Part shown: positions 55,728 to 63,802 of the stretch, piece by piece
Layout: every line of letters starts with the position of its first letter
How positions within the stretch are numbered: position 1 is the stretch's first letter
Source of the DNA: Hymenobacter cellulosilyticus
GTDB lineage: Bacteria; Bacteroidota; Bacteroidia; Cytophagales; Hymenobacteraceae
Direction: 5' to 3'
Assembly (NCBI RefSeq): GCF_022919215.1
Contig: NZ_CP095046.1
Span: forward strand, 2,532,501 to 2,596,500
DNA: 64,000 bases
The notes under the pieces: generated by a model
Database searches by the model: none
The model's input: the letters and a program-made list of their open reading frames with translations, nothing else
Told to the model about the DNA's origin: nothing
Translations under genes and position numbers: made by a program

Positions 55728-56532
55728 TTAGAAGACAAAGCCAAATACCGCGCGGGCGGAGAACAGCAGGGGGTTGAGGGCAGGGCCGGCTACTTCCTGC
55801 TTGTAATCGGTGGCGTGGTAGCGGCCTTTGCCAATGCGGGGCGAGTAGTTGAGGTGCAGCCCCACCACGCAGCGCTTGAGCACGGCCGCGTCGAAGGGTA
55901 GAGCTCGTAGTGTGCGCCCAACGCCAGGCCCGTGCTGCGGTAATTCAGAGTGCGGGCAAAGGCCGGGCCGGTCAGCAAGCCGCCAGCCCCCGTAGTGCCG
56001 TTCGGGTCGAAGTCTGTCAGCGTGATATCGGCCGAGGCGTAGGTGACGCCCAGCGTGGGAGTGAAGGACTGCGAATGTTTGCGGTTGAAAAATGCGTAAC
56101 CCACGTAGTTGAGTGCGTTAGACGACTTAAGCTCGGTACGAAGGTTTTTGTCGCGCCGCTTGGTGTCGTATACCACGCCTTCGATGCCCAGCACCACGTG
56201 CTTAAACCGGATACTGCCGCCCCGCCGTAGCCGAACTGCCCGTTGTCTACCTGCGGAAACCCAGCCTGCCGGAGCAGGTCGTTGAGGCCACCGTAGCGGG
56301 CCGCTGCATAGCCTAGCCCCACGAAAGCCTGCCCGCTGAAGTTCCGAAACCCGGCTTCATTGATGGCCGTGGCCTTGATAAAATCAACCGAATCCACCCG
56401 AACTTCCAGTGCGTCGCCGGTCTGGCCGCTGCGGTAAGGCAAGCGCACCGGGCCGGGCTGGGCCACCTGGGCGCGGCCCATCATTGGCCAACCCAGCAAT
56501 AGGCCGCACAGGGCCATTAGAAAAGACTTCAT
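55728..56532 (-). CDS. Outer-membrane beta-barrel-like protein (two frameshifts)
   Basis: About 268 residues if corrected. ATG 56532 starts a signal peptide (MKSFLMALCGLLLGWPMMGRAQ). Barrel-like alternating strands follow: GQAFVGLGYAAARYG, VVLGIEGVVYDTKRRD, ALNYVGYAFFNRKHSQSFTPTLGVTYASADI, STGLALGAHYELYP, and a C-terminal F (FGFVF). Breaks: cccc 56220-56223 in plus (one G in sense) and ggg 55896-55898 (one C in sense); the C-terminus then ends at 55728. Function unknown. It lies downstream of the DPP-IV-like peptidase gene. Confidence 0.7.
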
Positions 56533-56576
56533 CGGCAAAATACTAGGGCGGGAAATAGGAAAGGCGGCCGACGGGC

Positions 56577-58798
56577 CTACAAATGCTCGTCGAAGTACTG
56601 GGTAATCTTGGTGTAGAGGTGGACCCGGTCTTTGCCGCCCACGTTGTGCGGGTGACCCGGGTACACGAAGTAGTCGAGCTGTATGCCCTTGTCTACGGCG
56701 GCCTTAAGGTAGCTCAGGCTGTGCTGCCACACCACCACGTCGTCTACGGTGCCGTGAATGAGCAGCAGGCGGCCCTGAAGCTTGTCGACATGGTTGAGCA
56801 GGTTGGCTTGCTTGTAGCCCTCGGGGTTTTCCTGGGGCGTATCCATGTAGCGCTCCGTGTACATTACCTCGTACAGGCGCCAGTCGATAACCGGGCCGCC
56901 GCCCACACCCACTTTAAACGTGCCGGGGCTGCGCGTCATCATCGTTGTGGTCATGAAGCCGCCGAAGCTCCAGCCGTGGATACCGATTCGGGCGGCGTCC
57001 ACGTAGGGCAGGCTTTTCAGATACTCTACGCCCTTGAGCTGGTCCTGCATTTCCTGGGTGCCCAGCTGCCGGAAGGTGGCCCGCTCGAAAGCCGAGCCCC
57101 GGTTGCCGGAGCCGCGGGAGTCGAGGGTAAACACCACATAGCCTTTCTGCGCCATGAGCTGCATCCACAGGTTGGAGCCGCCCAGCCAGGAGTCCGTCAC
57201 GAGCTGCACGTGCGGACCGCCGTAGAGGTAGACGACCGTAGGATATTTCTTGCTGGGGTCGAAGTTGGGCGGGGTAATCAGGCGGCAGTACAGGTCGGTT
57301 TGCCCGTCGGCGGCCTTGATGGGAAACAGCTTGGTTTGGCCCAGCTGGTAGTCGGCCACGGGGTTAGGCGCCGTGAGCAGGGTTTGCGCGGCTTTACCGG
57401 TTTTGACGCTTACGGTCCGGATAATGCGGGGTGTGGTGGCCGAGCTGAAGTTGTCAAGCAGGAAGTTGCCGTCGGGCTGAGGGTGGCTGTGTGGGTGCCG
57501 GCCTCGGGCGTGAGCTCCCGCACCTTGCCGCCGCTGAGCTTCACGCTGTAGATGCGGCGCTGCAAAGGGCTGGCCGCCGTGCTCTGAAACACGATTTCGC
57601 GGTTGTTATCGGCAAAGCCCAGCACGTCAGTTACCTGCCAGGGGCCTTTCGTCAATTGGCGCAGCAGTTTGCCGCTGGTCGAGTAGAGGTAGAGGTGGTT
57701 GTAGCCGTCGCGCTGAGTTTGCCAGAGAAACTGGCCCGCGTGGCCGGGTACGAACTGCACCGGGTGCAGGGGCTCGACGAAGGTTTTGTCGTCCTGCTCC
57801 TCAAACAAGGTCTTGACCAAGGCGCCCGAAGCCGCGTCGTACTGCCGCAGCCACATGTGGTTCTGGGCCCGGTTGAGCACGGCCACGTAGATAAACTTCT
57901 CGTCGGGGCTCCAGCTCAGGTTGGTCAGGTATTGCTCCCGAGGCTCCCCGGTTTGCAAAAACACGGTTTTGCGGGTGTTCAGATCGTACACGCCCACGGT
58001 TACCTCGTGGCTTTTGTCGCCGGCCATGGGGTACTTAATGGGCACGGCCTGGGCCGGGGCGGGCAGCACCGTCACGATGGGGTAGTCGGTCACCATCGTC
58101 TGGTCCATGCGGTAGAAGGCCAGCTTCTGGCCCTGGGGGCTCCAGAATGTGCCCTTGGTAATGCCAAACTCCGAGCGGTGGGCTGCCTGCCCGTTCACGA
58201 TGCCGGGATTAGACTCCTGAGTCACGGCCTCGTTTTCGCGGCCCGGCAGCGAGATGTACAGGTTCTGCGCCTTGGTGTAAGCTACCCGGGTTTTGGTTGG
58301 GTCCAGCTCCACGTTTTCGGCGGCCGAGTCGTAGCCAAACAGGCGAACTGGCACTGGGCCAGAGGTGCTGGTGCCGCTTCCCATTTCCCCCTGAAACGAC
58401 TTGCTGGCAAACTCAACCCGCCAAGCCTGATGGTCGGAGAGGAGAACAAACTCATTTGGCTTCGTCCATTGCACAGTCGGGAAGCTGCTTGCCTCCAGGT
58501 TGTTACCGGCAGCTTTGAGGGCACTGTTCAGGAAGGCTAGCGGAACTGTTGCCGTGGGCTTTTCACTTTGTGCATTGCCAATTACCAGTTCATCCTGTCC
58601 TTTAAAAGCGTTGGGGCGCACATAGGAGTAAGAGGCCGAACCCGGAATCCAGGTAAGCTGCCGCAGGTTCTGGGGTTGCAGGCTGCGGTTGAGGAAGGCA
58701 TCTTCCATGGTGAGCCGCTGCTGCTGGGCCCGGGCCGGCAGCTGGCTCACCAGCGCCAGCACGAGCACAAAACTCAGGCGCGAAGTGAAATGGAGCAT
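56577..58798 (-). CDS. S9 prolyl peptidase, dipeptidyl peptidase IV-like (one frameshift)
   Basis: About 740 residues, exported (LSFVLVLALVSQLPARAQ). The N-terminal DPP-IV beta-propeller region (SYSYVRPNAFKGQDELVIG, WSPQGQKLAFYRMDQ, LTNLSWSPDEKFIYVAVLNR) is followed by the catalytic alpha/beta-hydrolase domain. Its triad is Ser in GWSFGGFMT, Asp in GTVDDVVVW, His in GHPHNVGG. The break at GGG 57474-57476 lies between propeller and hydrolase; one C gives L-S-P-D-G-N-F-L-L-D. It cleaves X-Pro dipeptides from N-termini in the periplasm. No T9SS tail. Confidence 0.92.
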
Positions 58799-59018
58799 AA
58801 ACTACGGAAAGGAGGGAAGGTTCAGGGCAGGAAATTACGCCGGATTTGCGAAGAACCCCACGGTAATTATCCAGCTTGCTCTTTCCCGTTTTACCCGGAT
58901 TTGGCCGCATATAGGCCGGCTAAAATATTCGCCCCGGGCCCGGAAACGATTCTGGCCCCTAGTGGGTTATACTGCCCAGGGCAAGCCTGGTAAACACGGT
59001 TTTTTACCCGATTTTCCG

Positions 59019-59026
59019 TACTTTTG
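59019..59026 (+). promoter_or_regulatory. -7 box immediately upstream of clpS
   Basis: TACTTTTG fits TAnnTTTG, and only 4 bases separate it from the clpS ATG at 59031. With normal start-site spacing, transcription would begin at or next to the ATG, giving a leaderless message. The ATG frame is supported by the ClpS sequence. Confidence 0.5.
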
Positions 59027-59030
59027 TGCC

Positions 59031-59312
59031 ATGACCACCAAACCACAAATCGACTACGACGAGGATGTACTCCTGCTGGAAGAAACCATTGACGTGCGCG
59101 ACCTTATCGTGTACAACGATGATGTAAACACCTTCGAGCACGTCATCCGGACCCTTATCGACGTGTGCGGCCACGAGCCGGAACAAGCCGAGCAGTGCAC
59201 CCTACTGATTCACCACAAAGGCCAATGCACCGTCAAGCACGGTGCCTACGAGGAGCTGGCCGACATGTGCACCGCCATCCACGACCGGGGTATTTCTGCC
59301 GACGTGCTTTGA
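59031..59312 (+). CDS. clpS: ClpS, adaptor of the Clp protease
   Basis: 93 residues. ClpS recognises N-end rule substrates and hands them to ClpAP/ClpCP. The family signature is clear: DLIVYNDDVNTFEHVIRTLIDVCGHEPEQAEQCTLLIHHKGQCTVKHG. It holds the N-degron pocket (the DD and the conserved His of IHHKG) and ends in the usual short helix. An acidic N-terminal tail (DYDEDVLLLEE) is present. The ATG at 59031 directly follows a -7 box. recR follows beyond a terminator-like hairpin. Confidence 0.92.
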   Translation: MTTKPQIDYDEDVLLLEETIDVRDLIVYNDDVNTFEHVIRTLIDVCGHEPEQAEQCTLLIHHKGQCTVKHGAYEELADMCTAIHDRGISADVL

Positions 59313-59334
59313 CCTTTTAGCTGTCAAAAAGTGT

Positions 59335-59375
59335 TGTCAGGCTAGGGAAAGTTGTTTGCTCTCCCTGGCCTGACA
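59335..59375 (+). terminator. Terminator after clpS
   Basis: TGTCAGGCTAGGGA (59335-59348) with TCCCTGGCCTGACA (59362-59375), one mismatch region in the middle, followed by a run of seven T. Confidence 0.75.
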
Positions 59376-59403
59376 CTATTTTTTTATCGTCCTAACCGCA
59401 CGA

Positions 59404-60012
59404 ATGGAGTTTCCTTCCAAACTAATAGAAAACGCAGTCGGTGAGCTGGCCAAGCTGCCCGGTATCGGGCGCAAAACGGCTCTGCGCCTCACCCTGCACC
59501 TGCTCAAAGCCGAAACCGAAGCCACCAGTTCGCTGGCTGAGGCCCTGGCTAAGATGCGCTTCGAAATAACCTACTGCCAAACCTGTCACAACATTTCCGA
59601 CACGGAGGAGTGCAGCATCTGCGCCAACAAGCTGCGCGACCATAGCATGGTCTGCGTGGTGTCGGATATCCGCGACGTTATTGCCATTGAGAATACCGGC
59701 CAGTACAAGGGCGTGTACCACGTGCTGGGCGGCGTAATCTCGCCCATCGAGGGCATCGGCCCCTCTGATTTGCACATCGACACCCTGCTGACCCGCATTC
59801 CGGAGTCGGAAATCAAGGAAATTATCCTGGCCATCAGCCCCACGATGGAAGGCGACACCACCGCGTTTTTCCTCTCCCGCAAGCTGCGGGAGTTTCCCGA
59901 CGTCCACATCAGCACCATTGCCCGCGGCATTCCGATGGGCGGGGAGCTGGAGTACGCCGACGAAATTACCCTGGGCCGCTCCATTGTGGAGCGCACCCGA
60001 CAGGCCAAGTAG
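59404..60012 (+). CDS. recR: Recombination protein RecR
   Basis: 202 residues. RecR acts with RecO/RecF to load RecA on gapped DNA. It has an N-terminal helix-hairpin-helix (LAKLPGIGRKTALRLTLHLL), a zinc finger (CQTCHNISDTEECSIC), and a Toprim domain (VCVVSDIRDVIAIENTGQYKGVYHVLGGVISPIEGIGPSDL with ISPTMEGDTTAFFL). Length typical of the family. It ends 77 bases before a perfect hairpin that lies inside the neighbouring sdpB gene. Confidence 0.95.
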   Translation: MEFPSKLIENAVGELAKLPGIGRKTALRLTLHLLKAETEATSSLAEALAKMRFEITYCQTCHNISDTEECSICANKLRDHSMVCVVSDIRDVIAIENTGQYKGVYHVLGGVISPIEGIGPSDLHIDTLLTRIPESEIKEIILAISPTMEGDTTAFFLSRKLREFPDVHISTIARGIPMGGELEYADEITLGRSIVERTRQAK

Positions 60013-60023
60013 CGCCGCCTTTA

Positions 60024-60986
60024 TCAGGCGGTAGCGGGTTCAAGCACCGCGTGGCGCTGCGCGAATTCATACGGAGTAGCCGGCTGTGAAATTCCGGTTC
60101 TGCGGCGGCGCAGAACCGGAATTTTTGTTTCTACCGGTATCATATACAGCACCAGGCCGCCCGCCATGGCGCAGAAAAAGCTGACCAGACCAAAGATAAG
60201 GGCAATGCCCAGGTGAAAGCCCAGCGCCAGCCAGATCAGCTTTTTGCGCTTCTGCGGGGCCATAAACAGCGACCCAAACAAGATTACCTCAAAAATCATG
60301 GTGCCCCAGGTAAGCGTCGTCACCACATAGCTGTTGGTCAGAGCCGGGCCCAGAATGCCGTGCATCCAGGCAGGATAGCCAAACAGCGGATCGTTAAAGA
60401 AATAGTACACCGCGGTGCCGTTTTTCCACTCGTCGAGCTTGTACATTTTCTCGATGCCGGCGTGGAAGTACAGCACGGCCATTTGCAGGGCAATCAGGGC
60501 CAGCATTCCGCGGCCGATAAAGTTGGCGTAGTAATTCGGGTTTGCCTGGGGCGCATTCACCCAGTGGTTTTTGCGGCCGTCGAGTAGGGTCACCGGAATC
60601 AGGAGCATGGTGATAATCGAGCCTATCTGGTCCCCGCCCTCCACGATGCTGCCCGACTGGAAAAAGCTGTAGGTCACTATCCAGTGCAGAATGCCGGTGT
60701 AGCGCGGAAACACGCCCGAAATGACCAGCAGCAGTACCACGATGCTCAGCGCGTAGGCATAGGTAAGGTTAGCGAAGCCGAACAGAAAGTAGATGTTGAA
60801 GTTTTCCAGCGACGAATCCAGGCTCATCTTGCCAAATAGCTGCTCGTCGAAGAGGATGGCCGGACTGCTCAGCACCAGCGTAATCAGCGTGCCCAGCGCA
60901 ATCAGGCTGCGGCCCAGCCCGTAGACCCAGGTGAAAGGATTGACCGAGGCGTAATCGTCGAGGGCGCGTAACGTGTTCTTATACAT
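60024..60986 (-). CDS. sdpB: SdpB-like HTTM membrane protein
   Basis: 320 residues with about seven or eight membrane helices and a DYASVNPFTWVYGLGRSLIALGTL start. The motif FHAGIEKMYKLDEWKNGTAVYYFFNDPLFG is characteristic of SdpB/HTTM proteins. In B. subtilis SdpA and SdpB are needed to mature the SdpC precursor into the SDP toxin. Here sdpB starts 8 bases after the sdpA stop, so they are co-transcribed. Its last 35 codons contain a perfect hairpin oriented as a terminator for convergent recR. Confidence 0.85.
   Translation of the reverse strand: MYKNTLRALDDYASVNPFTWVYGLGRSLIALGTLITLVLSSPAILFDEQLFGKMSLDSSLENFNIYFLFGFANLTYAYALSIVVLLLVISGVFPRYTGILHWIVTYSFFQSGSIVEGGDQIGSIITMLLIPVTLLDGRKNHWVNAPQANPNYYANFIGRGMLALIALQMAVLYFHAGIEKMYKLDEWKNGTAVYYFFNDPLFGYPAWMHGILGPALTNSYVVTTLTWGTMIFEVILFGSLFMAPQKRKKLIWLALGFHLGIALIFGLVSFFCAMAGGLVLYMIPVETKIPVLRRRRTGISQPATPYEFAQRHAVLEPATA
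60089..60126 (+). terminator. recR terminator inside the sdpB coding end
   Basis: A 16-bp perfect stem (60089-60104 with 60109-60124) and T-run after it on the plus strand. It lies within the sdpB reading frame (region of the RRRR residues), an unusual position. Confidence 0.8.
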
Positions 60987-60994
60987 GGCTCTGC

Positions 60995-61540
60995 TTAGTT
61001 GATAGTGAGTTTGAGATACTGCTCGGGGTTGGTATAGTGCTCGGGGTATTGGGCCCAGGCCCAGGGCACGATGGAGTAGCGCTTCACGATATATGTTCCC
61101 TTCTCCAATTGGTTGAACTGCTTGGTGGAGTAGGGCACCCGCACGGCCGCAATGGTATCGGAGGTAAGCAGGTCGCGCAGGGAATACGACTGGTACTTCT
61201 CCCAGTCCTTGGCCTTGACGTGGGCCATGACCCGGCTGAATTCCATACTCGTGCGCCGGCTCCGGCGCGAAAAGCCGAACAGGTTTTCCGGATCAGCATT
61301 TTTGTGGACGGCTACTTCCAGGGTTTTGTCGGGCATAATCCGGTAGAGCACGTTTTTCTCGTCGCGCGGGCTCTTGGTGAAAAAGCCCCAGCCTTCGGGC
61401 AGCAGCACGCTGAAGGCGTAGCGCTCCTGAAAAGTCGTTTCCGTGGCATTGACGCCCACGGATGCCTGCACGGCTTTCGAAACCAGGACAAACCCCAGCA
61501 GCAGTACGGTGAGGTAGAAAGAGAAACGTTTAATTTCCAT
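60995..61540 (-). CDS. sdpA: SdpA-like protein
   Basis: 181 residues. One N-terminal hydrophobic helix (FYLTVLLLGFVLVSKAVQASVG) and a soluble domain with the SdpA pattern: LLPEGWGFFTKSPRDEKNVLYRI, NLFGFSRRSRRTSMEFSRVM, and a C-terminal KRYSIVPWAWAQYPEHYTN. In B. subtilis SdpA is a soluble/peripheral helper of SdpB in SDP toxin maturation. The presence of both helpers next to SdpC-like genes supports a working Sdp locus. ATG at 61540. Confidence 0.85.
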   Translation of the reverse strand: MEIKRFSFYLTVLLLGFVLVSKAVQASVGVNATETTFQERYAFSVLLPEGWGFFTKSPRDEKNVLYRIMPDKTLEVAVHKNADPENLFGFSRRSRRTSMEFSRVMAHVKAKDWEKYQSYSLRDLLTSDTIAAVRVPYSTKQFNQLEKGTYIVKRYSIVPWAWAQYPEHYTNPEQYLKLTIN

Positions 61541-61653
61541 AAGTAGCGGGTAATAGAGTGTGGTAGAAATAACTGCAGCAAGCCCCGTAGCGGTGGGTTT
61601 TATTTAGTGAATGGAAGATAGACGGCGGCTTGCAGGAGCTAAATTCTTTTACA

Positions 61654-61689
61654 CAAACGCCCTGTTTATCGGGATAAACAGGGCGTTTG
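61654..61689. other. Perfect hairpin between sdpC and sdpA
   Basis: CAAACGCCCTGTTTATC (61654-61670) and GATAAACAGGGCGTTTG (61673-61689): 17-bp perfect stem with 2 bases between. No T-run follows on either strand, so it may be an attenuator or RNA-processing site that sets the ratio of SdpC to SdpAB. Confidence 0.6.
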
Positions 61690-61791
61690 CTGACGTATTG
61701 CACTAAGGCGTAGTTCTGGCCAACTGCTGGTAGGAAGCGGTATAAAGCGCAGATAGCGCTAATTCAACCTGGCCTGGACTCCATAAAATAC

Positions 61792-61822
61792 ACAAGGAGC
61801 CTTCGTCAGAATGGCTCCTTGT
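61792..61822. other. Second hairpin between sdpC and sdpA
   Basis: ACAAGGAGCC (61792-61801) with GGCTCCTTGT (61813-61822), 11-base loop, 64 bases after the sdpC stop on the minus strand. The rest of the 345-base interval shows no gene. Confidence 0.6.
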
Positions 61823-61885
61823 AGCAAATGATAAGATGGGTCAACAGAATAGCCTGCCTCAGCCGGCCAAATAAGCAGCCAGTGT

Positions 61886-62677
61886 TTATTGTAGGAAGGC
61901 AATATCCCGGACCAGTTTTTCCTTCTCCAGATCAGCCCGCTTCTGCATTACTGTCGATACCTGCGCACTTATTCCCTCTTGTTCATTGCCCAGAATAATC
62001 CATGGGTACATATCAAAGTACCATAACAGCGCATAGGTGATAACTACACCACCATTATCAATTATAAGCAGCTCATCTTCGGCTGCAACCGAACTTTCCG
62101 TCCCCGTGCCGCCGCCAATTGCTTTCGAATCATGGAGGAACTGCTCAAAATCGGCCTGTTTAGCGAAGTCATACTTTGCAAAGTCGATTTGCTTGAGTGC
62201 CTCGCTGCGCTGCTGCTGCTGTTTGGCCAGCCGCGTAGCAGATACCACCTGCTGCAGAGCCGTATGCTGTAAGGCGGCACCTTTGCGCAGACTTTGCTCG
62301 ATTTGGCTGAAATTTCGCGAGACGACGGCTTGGCGTAGCTCCGCAAAGTACCCTGGGTCCAGGCTGCGAACCGCTGCGAGCAGACGGGCAGTCATGGCTT
62401 GGCGTTTTTGTAGCTGAGCGGGACGCTGCTTATCGTTGTTGGCCAACGCTGTGCGGGTGGCCTGAAAAGACGGAATATGGGTCGCTACGTCGCCCTGCAT
62501 CAGGAAAATGCCCTGGAACAACTCCTCGCCGCTGTAGGCGGCCGCGCTGGCGGAGTGGTGCTCAATGGGAGCGGAGGGCTGCACCTGGTCTTTGCTGCAG
62601 CTCATCATCAGGGAGGTGCCCACGGCCAATAAGCTCAAGGCCTTAACAGAAGTCGATTTGCGGAGATAAGCGAACAT
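61886..62677 (-). CDS. sdpC: SdpC-like antimicrobial peptide precursor, copy C
   Basis: 263 residues. A lipoprotein-like signal (SLLAVGTSLMMSC, then SKD) precedes the conserved SdpC opening YSGEELFQGIFLMQGDVATH. A helical pro-region (residues 60-200) leads to a hydrophobic core around 203-230 (LLIIDNGGVVITYALLWYFDMYPWIIL) and a tail with LEKEKLVRDIAFL shared with the neighbours. In B. subtilis a hydrophobic segment of SdpC is cut out as the SDP toxin, with one disulfide. Here no cysteine lies in that segment, so the mature product must differ. Confidence 0.8.
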   Translation of the reverse strand: MFAYLRKSTSVKALSLLAVGTSLMMSCSKDQVQPSAPIEHHSASAAAYSGEELFQGIFLMQGDVATHIPSFQATRTALANNDKQRPAQLQKRQAMTARLLAAVRSLDPGYFAELRQAVVSRNFSQIEQSLRKGAALQHTALQQVVSATRLAKQQQQRSEALKQIDFAKYDFAKQADFEQFLHDSKAIGGGTGTESSVAAEDELLIIDNGGVVITYALLWYFDMYPWIILGNEQEGISAQVSTVMQKRADLEKEKLVRDIAFLQ

Positions 62678-62738
62678 AGAATAAAGAATAAGGCGTAGGG
62701 TATAAGGCTATATAATGTAAAGTGCTGCTGCAAAACGG

Positions 62739-62772
62739 TGGAGGCCTCCTGTGCGTGGCGAGGAGGCCTCCA
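62739..62772. other. Hairpin between two sdpC-like genes
   Basis: TGGAGGCCTCCT (62739-62750) with AGGAGGCCTCCA (62761-62772), loop of 10. Each arm itself contains GGAGGCCTCC. The T-run lies on the plus strand side only. Confidence 0.65.
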
Positions 62773-62795
62773 TTGTTTTTTCGGTACCTAGAAGC

Positions 62796-63593
62796 CTAGT
62801 TCAGGCTCAAGGCAATTTCCTTGATGAACTGCTCTTTTTCCAGGCTGCCCTGTCCATCGGCCGCGTCGGTGCCGGCGGGGCGCCACAGCAGAGCGGCGGC
62901 GTACACGGCCACCGTGGCTACCACGGCTACGTTCACCACGGCTACGGCTTCCCAGGCCACGGCGGCTACGACGGCGGCCACGGCCAGCGCTACGCACATC
63001 TCCAGCTCCTGCTGCTGCACCGAAGCTTCGTCACCGCCCGCCTCGGCTACTTTCAGCTTGACATCCTGCATGAACTGGGTGACGTCGCTTTCCTTTTTGA
63101 AGTCGTACTTGGTCATGTCCATGGAGTCGATTACGGCCTTGCGCTGCTGGAAGGCACTGGACGACAGGGCCCCGGCCGTGGCGGCCTGAATCAGCATGCC
63201 GCCTTTGCGCATCGTGCCGTCAATTTTGGCGAAGTCCTGCGAGGCCACGGCGCCCTTCAGCTCGTTGAAGTAGTTGGGGTCGAGCTTGCGCACCAGCTCA
63301 ATCAGGTAATCGTTGCCCTTCTGGCGCTTCTGGGCGTAGGTCGGGTCGTTCTTCGCGGCTTTGTCCATGGCCAGGCGGAACGAGTCGAGGGTGTGCAGCT
63401 TCTTGGCAATTTCACCTTCCATCAGAAAGATGCCGCGAAACAGGGTCTCGCCCGAAACATCGGCCTTGGCGGTGGAGGCTAGCGGAGCGGGGGCCCGCAG
63501 TTCGTCCTTGGCGCAGCTTACTGCCAGGAAAGAGGTGAGGCCCAGCATCATGGCCGACTTAGTGAATTTCGAGTTGCGGATGGAGTTAATCAT
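62796..63593 (-). CDS. sdpC: SdpC-like antimicrobial peptide precursor, copy B
   Basis: 265 residues, the same architecture: lipoprotein signal (LGLTSFLAVSC, then AKD), SGETLFRGIFLMEGEIAKKL, a long helical pro-region, and a closing LEKEQFIKEIALSLN. The predicted toxin region (about residues 200-237) is extreme in composition, almost only Ala, Val and Leu with one Cys at its start (CVALAVAAVVAAVAW and on). It differs fully from copy C while both ends stay conserved. This suggests different mature peptides from one shared processing system. A TACCTTTT upstream resembles a -7 box. Confidence 0.8.
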   Translation of the reverse strand: MINSIRNSKFTKSAMMLGLTSFLAVSCAKDELRAPAPLASTAKADVSGETLFRGIFLMEGEIAKKLHTLDSFRLAMDKAAKNDPTYAQKRQKGNDYLIELVRKLDPNYFNELKGAVASQDFAKIDGTMRKGGMLIQAATAGALSSSAFQQRKAVIDSMDMTKYDFKKESDVTQFMQDVKLKVAEAGGDEASVQQQELEMCVALAVAAVVAAVAWEAVAVVNVAVVATVAVYAAALLWRPAGTDAADGQGSLEKEQFIKEIALSLN

Positions 63594-63802
63594 AACAATA
63601 GAGGTTAAAAAGGTAGAATAATGAAAAAGTTAAAAAGATGTTAGTTGATAATTGTCTGCTGGTTTACAGATAGTTAATTGTGTTTTCAGCAGCCGGTGTG
63701 GCCCGCTGGCGCCTACTAGATAAGGTAAGTGTAGGCGTATCGATAAAGCCGATAAGTAGTACAGCAGCGCAGGGCTGGCTAGGCGAAAGCAAGCGGCCCT
63801 GC

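Noticed and set aside
3874..58798. True pseudogenes from decay at the frameshifted loci.
   Set aside because: Sequence is conserved on both sides of each break, and the same kind of one-base homopolymer change occurs everywhere, including in genes expected to be needed.
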